37,123 bases of DNA from Paenibacillus alkaliterrae (GTDB lineage Bacteria; Bacillota; Bacilli; Paenibacillales; Paenibacillaceae), in assembly GCF_021532375.1 (NCBI RefSeq), contig NZ_JAKGAP010000062.1, positions 1-37,123 of the forward strand, in the 5' to 3' direction. Numbering within the stretch: the first letter of the stretch is position 1; each line of letters starts with the position of its first letter. Both the position numbers and the translations under genes were made by a program. Under the pieces are notes generated by a model. It was not told the origin of the DNA and searched no databases. It was given only the letters and a program-made list of their open reading frames with translations. Below are positions 25,639-33,324 of this stretch, one piece after another.

Positions 25639-26973
25639 ATGAATAATTTAACTGATTTTTATTCTAAACTGCCGGAGAATGTGAAAGCTTTTTTTGACCG
25701 TCAATATCGTGATTCCTATCATTTGATGGATGCATCCCGCCACCCTAGAACGGGTTTATATGCCGATGCCTATATGACATTGGGTGAAAATCCGGATTAT
25801 AGATGCTCCATTGCAGCTACAGGCGTCGGTCTGATCAGTCTTTGTGTTGCCGATCTGGAAGGTTGGGACGAGAAAGCGGCGGAGAAGGCACGGGTTACAT
25901 TGCAAGCGGTAAGGGGAGAGATTGAAGGGTGTCGGCCTGCACGTGATACGTTCACCGGGTTTTTCTATCACTTTGTTAATATGGAAACGGGCCGGAACCT
26001 CAAATCAGAAGTATCGACAATCGATACTTCATTGTTGGTTGCCGGGGCTCTCTTTGCCGGACAACACTTTAAGGAGAGCGCTCCCGATCTTGCTGTTATG
26101 GCGTATGAGCTGCTGCAATCGATCGATTGGCGCGTAGTCGTTGCGGATAAGAATAGCGGCGTCATCAACATGGTTGTCAAGGATGGACTAGGCACCGCTC
26201 CTTTGCCTGCTTATAACGAATATGTGCTGGTCTCTTATCTTGCTTTGCTCGGGCAGCCGGAAAATCAGGATATTCGGGATCTATGGTTCAATAACTTTTC
26301 CGAAGAGCGGATGAAAGAATTACCGCAGGCACTATATCGTGATATTCCGGTACTTACCGATACGACGACAAAGCATAAAGCATTCTTGTCCTCCTTCGTC
26401 CATCAATTCCCATATTATCTCGTTCCGGAATATGCGGTTAGCCCGGTTTACCGCGAGTTCTTCTCCAACGCCTGCTTAGCCGACCGGATGAAGTGGAAAG
26501 AGCTGAGCGATGTGCCGTCCTATGTGTGGGGTTACGGAGCCGGTCCGAATGACGGACTGCATGGCGGATACCACGCGGACAAGATTGACAATTCACCAGG
26601 CAATGTCGCTTCGGCCTATATTGTTGCTGGTTTCCTGCCGGTGTACCCTGCAGGAATATATGACCTTTATGCCATGTATCGGATGCATATTCCTTATGAC
26701 GAATACTCCAATCCGACAGACAAAGAGGATGAGAGCAAATTCAGGGCCGCCTACAAATATGGATTGCACAGATATTCCTGGTGGCATCTTGAACAGCTTG
26801 AACGCCGGTATCCGACGAAGATAACGCTGATTGACTGGAGCTCCATGTTGTACGGACTGGCCGCTTTCAAGCGGGGAATGTCTTTCTTTACAGATCGTCT
26901 TGCCCGGCAAGAGGATCTGCAAGTCATCGGCTCATTAACTGACACAAACAATGATAATCCGCAGACTGCTTAA
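25639..26973 (+). CDS. GH144-like enzyme (endo-beta-1,2-glucanase family, 'glucoamylase-like' domain)
   Basis: A 444-residue (alpha/alpha)6-barrel protein. Family-type motifs are SIAATGVGLISLCV (about 53-66), TGFFYHFVNMETGRN (about 108-122), SEVSTIDTSLLVAGALFAGQHF (given in parts: STIDTSLL, AGALFAGQHF), and WGYGAGPNDG (about 299-308). Bacterial GH144 enzymes cleave beta-1,2-glucan internally. This one has no signal peptide, unlike secreted members, so it would act on imported chains or have exo or oligosaccharide activity. An AAAGGAG ribosome binding site supports the ATG. It follows GH35 by 140 bases and is probably co-expressed. Its last codons run straight into the remains of a GH88-like gene, suggesting that the next gene lost its 5' part. 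Confidence 0.72.
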   Translation: MNNLTDFYSKLPENVKAFFDRQYRDSYHLMDASRHPRTGLYADAYMTLGENPDYRCSIAATGVGLISLCVADLEGWDEKAAEKARVTLQAVRGEIEGCRPARDTFTGFFYHFVNMETGRNLKSEVSTIDTSLLVAGALFAGQHFKESAPDLAVMAYELLQSIDWRVVVADKNSGVINMVVKDGLGTAPLPAYNEYVLVSYLALLGQPENQDIRDLWFNNFSEERMKELPQALYRDIPVLTDTTTKHKAFLSSFVHQFPYYLVPEYAVSPVYREFFSNACLADRMKWKELSDVPSYVWGYGAGPNDGLHGGYHADKIDNSPGNVASAYIVAGFLPVYPAGIYDLYAMYRMHIPYDEYSNPTDKEDESKFRAAYKYGLHRYSWWHLEQLERRYPTKITLIDWSSMLYGLAAFKRGMSFFTDRLARQEDLQVIGSLTDTNNDNPQTA

Positions 26974-26974
26974 A

Positions 26975-27124
26975 GGTAATATACGTGGTTTGGCCCCTCA
27001 TGTAAGCCATATCGGCGTTCATGACCATGGATTCAATAATATTTCTACCTACGGAAATTTAAGGCGGCTGAACTGGAAGGGAGGATTCCCCATAATGAAT
27101 GGGAGCTGCATTTCTATCATTTAT
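26975..27124 (+). pseudogene. 5'-side remnant of a GH88-like hydrolase gene
   Basis: Directly after the GH144 stop, an open frame reads GLAPHVSHIGVHDHGFNN and TYGNLRRL, which fits the HHDIGF region of unsaturated glucuronyl hydrolases (GH88). Near 27065-27075 the frame shifts by one, and the sense continues as ELEGRIPHNEWELHFYHL in another frame until the tnpB element. The true start and first 80-100 residues are missing. It pairs with the fragment at 28391. Confidence 0.6.
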
Positions 27125-27219
27125 CGCCGAGAGGACTCCCACTTCTGCAAGTGGTGAGGTGAATCGGCGACTTTCTGCATACGCCCACAAGAAATTCTTT
27201 TCTTTCTCGTTTTTTGCGG

Positions 27220-27244
27220 TATAATTAAAAGGAACAAATGTTCC
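27220..27244 (+). promoter_or_regulatory. tnpB promoter with a LexA (SOS) box at the transcription start
   Basis: A perfect -10 box TATAAT (27220-27225) with only a weak -35 is followed by GGAACAAATGTTCC (27231-27244). That palindrome matches the Bacillus LexA box CGAACRNRYGTTYC at 13 of 14 positions and would cover the transcription start. A LexA-repressed, damage-inducible tnpB is suggested. No direct evidence beyond the match. Confidence 0.5.
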
Positions 27245-27272
27245 CATATTGTAGTTGGAAGGAGGTGAAGTC

Positions 27273-28317
27273 ATGACAGATTCAAAGTCCATGTACAGGA
27301 CTTATCAAGTGTGGATCAAACCAGGCCATCGGCTGTTTGCGTATCTGGACCAAGCGTGTCAAAACGCCAAAAACCTGTATAACACGACCAACTTTTACAT
27401 TCGACAGGTGTTTACTTCCTTTGGGCAAGAAGAGCCATTGCAGCCGTTGCAACAACAAGTGATGAGTACACTGAAGGAGCATATCGATGCGATGAACGAA
27501 CGGCTGAGCGAGAAGAATCGTTCCCATCCCTTCAAGCTGCCGGTATGTCGTCGAAATGGTCTTCTCATATCCAATAGAAAAGAAGGAAGCAGCGAAAGAA
27601 AACGCGCTTGCGATTGATCTTGGCATTGAAAATCTTGCAACCATCGTTACGACTACCGGTTCGAAACCGATGCTCGTGAAGGGCAAGATGATCAAAGCGA
27701 TGAATCAATATTACAACAAGATGAAAGCTCATGATATCGGCATTCTTCGTCAGGGCAAGAAACCGTGTGAAGGAACCCATACGTCCAGCCGATTGGAACG
27801 CTTGCATCTGAAGCGCCATCACCGGATCAAAGACTTGTTCCACAAAGTAAGCCGTCATATCGTTAAAATGGCCGTGGAGCAACAGATCGGCACAATCGTT
27901 ATCGGGTATAACGATGGATGGAAGCAAGCGTCCGCGATCGGACGGCGAAACAATCAGCCTTTCTGTCACATCCCGCATCAGATGCTCATATCGATGATCC
28001 AGTATAAAGCGGCTGAACAGGGAATAGCCGTTAGGTTGACCGAAGAAGCGTACACCTCGAAAGCCAGCTTCCTCGATCAAGACCCATTGCCGCATTATGA
28101 TGAAGAGAGGATATGGATCTTCTCTGGCAAGCGAATGTATCGAGGGCTGTATAAGAGTGCGAAAGGCCTGATTCATGCTGATGTGAACGGCGCAGCGAAT
28201 ATTATGCGTAAAGTATTCCCAAACGTATCCGCACTAGGAACGGATGGGATAGAGGGGTTGGATGGTAACCAGACCATCAATGTGTCAACTCCACTGATGT
28301 TAAGCATCCTGAAGTAA
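27273..28317 (+). pseudogene. tnpB: RNA-guided nuclease gene tnpB, inactivated by internal deletion
   Basis: The N-terminal part starts at ATG 27273 behind GGAAGGAGGTG and runs to about 27545 (YQVWIKPGHRLFAYLDQACQ). After a frame jump near 27545 the C-terminal part continues from VFSYPIEKKEAA to the TAA at 28315. Family length implies that roughly 110-130 residues between them are lost. The RuvC-like part has AIDLGIENLAT (first Asp) and IHADVNGAANI (last Asp). The usual second acid is not in the expected place: that segment reads IVIGYNDGWKQ, and a glutamate in LTEEAYTS may replace it. Zinc-finger cysteines are absent (SKASFLDQD). This fits the TnpB subgroup with a rearranged active site. With the deletion it cannot be functional. 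Confidence 0.8.
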
Positions 28318-28389
28318 GTAAGGATGATACATCAGAAACCCCCACTTCAGCCGTAGCGACAGCATCGGTAAGTGGCGGGAGTATTCATT
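28318..28389 (+). ncRNA. right end / probable omega-RNA scaffold of the tnpB element
   Basis: In IS605-type elements the guide RNA scaffold lies over the end of tnpB and the right end, and the guide is the sequence just outside. Here the outer stem CCACTT/AAGTGG encloses a short inner stem CCG/CGG. The same layout occurs in the copy at 36963. The putative guide of this copy begins at about 28389 (TTGGTACAGCATACTTAGCG). Position and guide length are inferred by analogy. Confidence 0.45.
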
Positions 28390-28390
28390 T

Positions 28391-28588
28391 GGTACAGCAT
28401 ACTTAGCGGAATCGGAAGGCCATCAGGGTTTGTTGCTGCATTCCGTTTATCATCGCTCTAACGGATGGGACTATGTACCGGCGGGCGCCGCGGTGCCGCT
28501 CGGCGAATCCTCAATGTGGGGAGATTACCATGCGATGGAGCTGGCGCTTTATTTGAAAAAATGGTATGTAGCGGACTCATCCAATTGA
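28391..28588 (+). pseudogene. C-terminal remnant of the GH88-like hydrolase gene
   Basis: An open frame without start reads GLLLHSVYHRSNGWDYVP and ESSMWGDYHAMELALYLKKW before a TGA at 28586. This corresponds to the end of GH88 enzymes, where SYH and WGDYYYLEALL are conserved. About 200 central residues between this piece and the one ending at 27124 are missing, so insertion of the element was accompanied or followed by deletion. Confidence 0.65.
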
Positions 28589-28626
28589 AGTTAGGAAGGT
28601 ATGTTACTTTTAATTGGACACTGAAT

Positions 28627-28660
28627 AAGGCTGCCCTGTTAACATGACGGGCAGCCTTTT
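28627..28660 (+). terminator. intrinsic terminator after the GH88-like remnant
   Basis: AAGGCTGCCC and GGGCAGCCTT pair over 10 bp with a 12-base loop, followed by two more T bases. It ends the operon that began at GH35. From here to 28832 I see no gene; small frames lack ribosome binding sites. Confidence 0.82.
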
Positions 28661-28832
28661 GGTTATTCCTCTTTAAACGCAATCGTAGAATACCGTTTGG
28701 GACTGATTGTAAAAAAGTAAAAGTGCGAAACCGAAAAAAGTGAAAGTATTGGCCCGCAAAATGCCTTTAAAATATGAAAAGAGTACGCTCGTTCGAGAAT
28801 TGGCACCGGTCGGCGTCAACTCTGCTCATCCA

Positions 28833-28841
28833 GAAAGGAGG
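28833..28841 (+). promoter_or_regulatory. distant GAAAGGAGG sequence ahead of the GH32 gene (STAB-SD-like)
   Basis: GAAAGGAGG is identical to the mRNA-stabilising STAB-SD sequence described in Bacillus cry3A-type leaders. It lies 82 bases before the GH32 start and serves no visible frame. If it is in the leader, the promoter must lie upstream; none is convincing (TTGGCC at 28749 with TATGAA is weak). Confidence 0.4.
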
Positions 28842-28877
28842 ATAAGTTCGCGGAAAAGCGCTTGTACGCTATCCAAA

Positions 28878-28893
28878 TTGTATACGCTTACAA
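28878..28893 (-). promoter_or_regulatory. full-match cre (CcpA site) before the GH32 gene
   Basis: Read on the minus strand, TTGTAAGCGTATACAA matches WTGNAARCGNWWWCAW at all 16 positions. It is embedded in a longer dyad AAATTGTA/TACAATTT (28875-28896). It lies 30 bases before the start codon. Glucose repression of the fructan enzyme is strongly suggested. Confidence 0.78.
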
Positions 28894-28923
28894 TTTTATT
28901 CACACGATGGGAGAAGGCTAATC

Positions 28924-31900
28924 ATGAAACGAAATTACTTATTCAAATTAGGTGCGCTTCTGGCCGCGGTTATCATCAGCTCGATGCTTCTCGCGCTACA
29001 TTCAGCTGCGGTTGCCGAGTTCCGCTCGAACGTGTCCGGCTACCAGCCGATAACGGGCACTTGGTCCGAGCAGATAGGCGAGGGACTTAAAGGAGTCAGC
29101 GCCGCCAATGCCAATGCGCTCAGTATGACAAATGCGGCGAGCGAAACGAATTTTACGCTCGAAGCGGATGTGAAGGTAGACGCTTCCTCCCCTTACGGCG
29201 TCGGCTCGCTCGTCTTTCGGGCGGCTGAAGACGGCAGCAAAGGCTACGCGCTGAGCGTGGATCCGAATTTGGATCGGATTCGTCTGTTCGATCTGGCGAC
29301 CGGCTCTAACGTTGGGACTCCTTACAGCACATTGCTGAATACGGGAGCTTCCTACCATCTGAAGGTTACAGCGGACGGACCTGCGCTCAAGGTATATTTG
29401 GGCGGCACGCTTGCGATTTCCGTCAGCGATACCAAGTACGCCAAAGGCAACTACGGCTACAACGTTTATAACGGAACGGCGTATTTCCAAAATGTAACCG
29501 CTTACGATGTTTATACGAATTTAACCGGCTGGACAGCTTCCTCCGGCACGTGGACTTCGAGTTCGCTAGGCCTGCGGGCTTCGGCGGCAAGCGGACAGAA
29601 CGGCTGCTTCATGGCCGGCACAAGCGCGGACAGCTTCACATATGAGTCCGACGTGCTCATTGAAAGCAGCCATGCCGTCGCAACGCTGTTGTTCCGCTCC
29701 AATGCGGCCGGCACACAGGCCTATGGGCTGCAGGTTGACGCGAATTTGGACCGGCTTCGCTTGTTTAAGACGAGCGGCGATGTGACCTTGGCAACTCAAA
29801 CCGTCACGGTCGATACCGGGAAGGTGTACCAGCTTCGGATTAAAGCAGAGGGCAGCGCTATCAAGGTGTACCTTCAGCAAGCAGGCTCGCCAGTCTCGAC
29901 CGGCTACACGCCGGCCATCGCGGTTACGGACGCCAGCTACGCTTCCGGCAATTTGGGTCTTGCCATCTACAACGGCAGCGCCGTGTTCCAAAATATCCGG
30001 ATCAGCGATCTGAATACGAACCTATACGGCTGGACTGACACGGGCGGAACCTGGAGGCCGAACCTTGGTGGAGTCAAAGCCGTCAGCGCCGGTACGGTCA
30101 ATACGTTCCGCATGGCGGAGAACTCAGCATCCAATTTCGTGCTTGAGGGCGATCTGAAGGTGGATGCATCCACCCCGCTCGGAAACGCGGCGCTCATCTT
30201 CCGGGGGAATGCGCAGGGCAGCTCTGGTTACGTGGTGAACATCGACCCGAACCTGAACCAGGTGCGCCTGTTCAACGCAAGCGGAGGAGGCGCCATAGCG
30301 TCGGCAAACCGTTCGATCGTTCCGGGCAAAACGTATCATCTGGAGGTTGAGGCTGTCGGCTCCAGCATCAAGATCTACCTCGACGGCTATGCCGCTCCGG
30401 TCATCGCGGTGACGGATACCAGTTATGCAAGCGGCAAAATAGGTTTGAACGCCTACAATGGAACGGCTTTTTTCCAGAATGTGTACCTCACGGAATCGAA
30501 CGAATGGTACAGCGAGCCTTACCGTCCGCAATACCATTTCACTTCGCCGCGAAGCGCGGTAGCAGACCCGAACGGGCTTGTCTATTATGAAGGGGAATAC
30601 CATTTGTTCCATCAAGAAGGCGGCAAGTGGGCGCATGCAGTCAGCACGGATCTGAAACACTGGAAAAACCTGCCGATCGCGCTTCCATGGAATGACATGG
30701 GACATGCATGGTCCGGCGCGGCGATTGTCGATGTGAATGACGTAACCAGATTGTTCAACGGCGGGTCGGGACTGCTCGCCTACTACACCTCTTTCAATCC
30801 GGACAAGACGAAAGGAAATCAGAAAATCGGTCTCGCTTACAGCACGGACAAGGGACGTACTTGGTCGTTCTACGGCAGCGGCGCCATTATCGAAAATCCG
30901 GGCGGCGTAAACGGAAGTTGGGATTTCCGCGACCCGAAAGTGGTGTGGGACAGCGACCATTCCAAGTGGGTCATGGTCGTCTCCGGCGGCGATCATATCC
31001 GATTCTATACGTCGACGAACCTGATCGACTGGACGTATGCAAGCTCCTTCGGCTACGGCAATTACCTGCACGGCGGAATTTGGGAATGCCCTGATCTGTT
31101 CCAGCTTCCGGTAGACGGCAATCCGGCTAACAAGAAGTGGGTGCTGACGATCAGCACCGGAGCGGTCCGGCAGACGGACGGCTCGGCTTCGGAATATTTT
31201 GTCGGCAGCTTCGACGGAACGACGTTCACAAGCGACAATGCCGCGACAACGGTGCTTCGCAGCGAGCGGGGCAAGGATATGTACGCTGCAATCTCCTTCG
31301 CGGACATTCCCGCTGCGGACGGACGCCGCATCCATCTCGGGTGGATGACGAACTGGGACTATCCGTTCAGCTACCCGACCCGTCCGTGGAAAGGACAAAT
31401 GTCCATTCCGCGCGCCCTTACGCTGAAGAACTATGCAGGCGAAGGTGTCCGGCTCGTGCAAACGCCGGTGTCCGAGCTGCAGGCGCTGCGCGGAACAGCC
31501 TCGTCCTTCAGCAATGTGACCGTCACGCCTTCGACGACGAATTTACTGGCGAATTTCTCGGGCAGCGCCTATGAAATCGTCGGCGAATTCGAAATTCCGG
31601 CGACAGACGTCTCAGCGGAATTCGGCTTCCGGCTTCGCGAGCTGGGGGACCAGAAGACGTATGTCGGCTACAAGCCTGGATTGAGTCAGATGTTCGTCAA
31701 CCGGACCGATGCCGGGAAGGATGATTTCACCACCTATTTCTCCGGCTGGCAAGATGCGACGGTTGCACCGGTGAACAACCGGATCAAGCTGCATATTTTC
31801 GTCGACCAGTCCTCGATCGAGGTGTTCGGGAACGACGGCAAGGTCGTATTCTCCAATGTGATTTTGCCGGGCGATGCAAGAGACGGCCTCACCTTCTACA

Positions 31901-33162
31901 CGAACGGCGGCAATGTGAAGGTCGTCTCGCTTCAAGTGTATCCGCTTGCAAACACGTGGCGGAGCGAGCCAACCTCCGGCACGACTCCACAGAAGGTTGT
32001 TATAGACAGCGCGCGCATGGATGTGGCTCCGGGGGCGATTAAGCAGCTGTTCGTCGCCGTTCTGCCGCAAAGCGCAACCAATAAAAACGTCACATGGAGC
32101 TCCAGCAACACGGCAATTGCGACCGTGACGTCAGTGGATTCCCGAAGCGCGAACGTAACGGGGGTTGCGCGCGGTCGGGCTGTCATTACAGCTACGACGC
32201 AGACCGGAGGGATAATCGCCCAAACCGTCGTAGAGGTCGGGGGCGCGTTCAATACGAACCTGTCCGGCTTCATCCAGCCGGCGACGGGACGCTGGTACGC
32301 CTCTGCGGACGGCATTGCGGGCACTTTTGATCAAGATACGAACTACATCTCTACGGTTTCGGCAGACAACTTCACGTATGAAGCGGATATTCGTATTGAC
32401 GCCTCGGGCGGAGCCGGCTCCCTGCTCTTCCGTTCAAACTCGGACGGTTCAAGCGGGTATTACCTCAACGTGGATCCGAATTTCCGTATGATCCGGTTGT
32501 TCTACAAGCTGAACGGAAGCTTTAGCCCTAGCCAGGTGCTGGCCAGCGCTCCGGCCTTTATTCAGCCGGGCAGAACCTACCATGTCAAGATCGTCGCCAG
32601 CGGAACGAATATTAAGGTCTACTTTGATCATACAGCGTCGCCGGCCATCGATGTGAACGACAACGCTTTCTCCAGCGGTTATTTCGGACTTAACGCCTTC
32701 GGAGGGGTCGCCTATTATCAAAATGTATACTGGTGGTCGGAAGTAACGAGCGGCTCAATCTACCGGCTGATCAACACAGGCAGCGGCAAGGCGCTTGACG
32801 CGGCCGGCACCGCAGACGGCTCCAATGTTCAAATATGGTCCTGGCTCGGCAACAACAACCAAAAATGGACGTTAACGTCAAATACAGACAGAACCTTCAC
32901 GCTCGCCTCGGCAGCCAGCGGCAAAGCGCTTGACGCGGCCGGTTCCGGAGACGGCGCCAACGTTCAAGTGTGGCAAAACCTGGGCAACGCCAATCAAAAG
33001 TGGATCATCACGCCGAATAACGACGGCACATTCGAGCTGAAGGCAGCGGATAGCGGCAAAGCGCTGGATGTCGCAGGCGGAGGGACCGCCGACGGCACGA
33101 ACGTGCAGATCTACTCGAGCAACGGATCGTCCGCACAGAAGTGGCAGTTGATAAAGTCATAA
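28924..33162 (+). CDS. secreted multi-domain GH32 fructan-active enzyme (levanase/inulinase type)
   Basis: A 1412-residue exoenzyme. Domain order: signal peptide (1-31), three related LamG-like modules (about 33-195, 197-360, 365-527), GH32 propeller plus beta-sandwich (about 533-1010), Big-type immunoglobulin-like module (about 1020-1100), a fourth LamG-like module (about 1105-1265) and a ricin-type lectin with three QxW-like repeats (about 1272-1412). GH32 catalytic residues are visible: nucleophile Asp548 in ADPNG, Asp670 in FRDPK and acid/base Glu721 in WECPD. The usual WMNDPNG is changed to SAVADPNG. It would cut fructans such as levan or inulin outside the cell; cycloinulo-oligosaccharide fructanotransferase is an alternative for such long Paenibacillus proteins. 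It is a single-gene unit with a cre upstream and a terminator downstream. Confidence 0.85.
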   Translation: MKRNYLFKLGALLAAVIISSMLLALHSAAVAEFRSNVSGYQPITGTWSEQIGEGLKGVSAANANALSMTNAASETNFTLEADVKVDASSPYGVGSLVFRAAEDGSKGYALSVDPNLDRIRLFDLATGSNVGTPYSTLLNTGASYHLKVTADGPALKVYLGGTLAISVSDTKYAKGNYGYNVYNGTAYFQNVTAYDVYTNLTGWTASSGTWTSSSLGLRASAASGQNGCFMAGTSADSFTYESDVLIESSHAVATLLFRSNAAGTQAYGLQVDANLDRLRLFKTSGDVTLATQTVTVDTGKVYQLRIKAEGSAIKVYLQQAGSPVSTGYTPAIAVTDASYASGNLGLAIYNGSAVFQNIRISDLNTNLYGWTDTGGTWRPNLGGVKAVSAGTVNTFRMAENSASNFVLEGDLKVDASTPLGNAALIFRGNAQGSSGYVVNIDPNLNQVRLFNASGGGAIASANRSIVPGKTYHLEVEAVGSSIKIYLDGYAAPVIAVTDTSYASGKIGLNAYNGTAFFQNVYLTESNEWYSEPYRPQYHFTSPRSAVADPNGLVYYEGEYHLFHQEGGKWAHAVSTDLKHWKNLPIALPWNDMGHAWSGAAIVDVNDVTRLFNGGSGLLAYYTSFNPDKTKGNQKIGLAYSTDKGRTWSFYGSGAIIENPGGVNGSWDFRDPKVVWDSDHSKWVMVVSGGDHIRFYTSTNLIDWTYASSFGYGNYLHGGIWECPDLFQLPVDGNPANKKWVLTISTGAVRQTDGSASEYFVGSFDGTTFTSDNAATTVLRSERGKDMYAAISFADIPAADGRRIHLGWMTNWDYPFSYPTRPWKGQMSIPRALTLKNYAGEGVRLVQTPVSELQALRGTASSFSNVTVTPSTTNLLANFSGSAYEIVGEFEIPATDVSAEFGFRLRELGDQKTYVGYKPGLSQMFVNRTDAGKDDFTTYFSGWQDATVAPVNNRIKLHIFVDQSSIEVFGNDGKVVFSNVILPGDARDGLTFYTNGGNVKVVSLQVYPLANTWRSEPTSGTTPQKVVIDSARMDVAPGAIKQLFVAVLPQSATNKNVTWSSSNTAIATVTSVDSRSANVTGVARGRAVITATTQTGGIIAQTVVEVGGAFNTNLSGFIQPATGRWYASADGIAGTFDQDTNYISTVSADNFTYEADIRIDASGGAGSLLFRSNSDGSSGYYLNVDPNFRMIRLFYKLNGSFSPSQVLASAPAFIQPGRTYHVKIVASGTNIKVYFDHTASPAIDVNDNAFSSGYFGLNAFGGVAYYQNVYWWSEVTSGSIYRLINTGSGKALDAAGTADGSNVQIWSWLGNNNQKWTLTSNTDRTFTLASAASGKALDAAGSGDGANVQVWQNLGNANQKWIITPNNDGTFELKAADSGKALDVAGGGTADGTNVQIYSSNGSSAQKWQLIKS

Positions 33163-33267
33163 TTTGACGGCATGTGCGGAAGGAACGAAAATTATTTATA
33201 ATCTGCTCTGCAGCTAGATGGACAGAAGCACATTCTACTTGAAGCGCATCCATAAAAGAGCTAGTTA

Positions 33268-33303
33268 AACAAACAACCTCCCGCTGACGGGAGGTTGTTT
33301 GTT
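33268..33303. terminator. bidirectional terminator between GH32 and cheR
   Basis: A perfect 16-bp stem (33268-33283 with 33288-33303) around the loop CTGA, with T-rich outer arms on both strands. It serves the two convergent units. Confidence 0.88.
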
Positions 33304-33324
33304 GTCGGTCGTTTTCCATATCGG

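Larger units (their letters stand above)
27124..28389 (+). mobile_element. IS1341-type (tnpB-only) element of the IS200/IS605 superfamily, internally deleted
   Basis: The left end is a hairpin: CGCCGA (27125-27130) pairs with TCGGCG (27164-27169), enclosing CCACTT/AAGTGG around loop CTGC. The right end is a related hairpin with CCACTT (28342-28347) and AAGTGG (28370-28375). The right boundary is set by comparison with a second copy at the window's end, which matches up to TATTCATT and then diverges. There is no tnpA. At about 1.27 kb it is shorter than complete tnpB-only elements (about 1.6-1.7 kb) because tnpB lost its middle. The bases before the left end, TTTAT, resemble a TnpB target-adjacent motif. 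It sits inside the GH88-like remnant. Confidence 0.75.

Noticed and set aside
28740..29090. Frame of 116 codons crossing the GH32 start
   Set aside because: Out of frame with GH32, covers the cre and distant Shine-Dalgarno, and no domain is visible.
30124..31461. Minus-strand open frame of 445 codons inside the GH32 gene
   Set aside because: It is antisense to a well-supported GH32 domain with catalytic motifs; long antisense frames are common in GC-rich coding DNA, and the protein is Arg/His-rich without a known domain.
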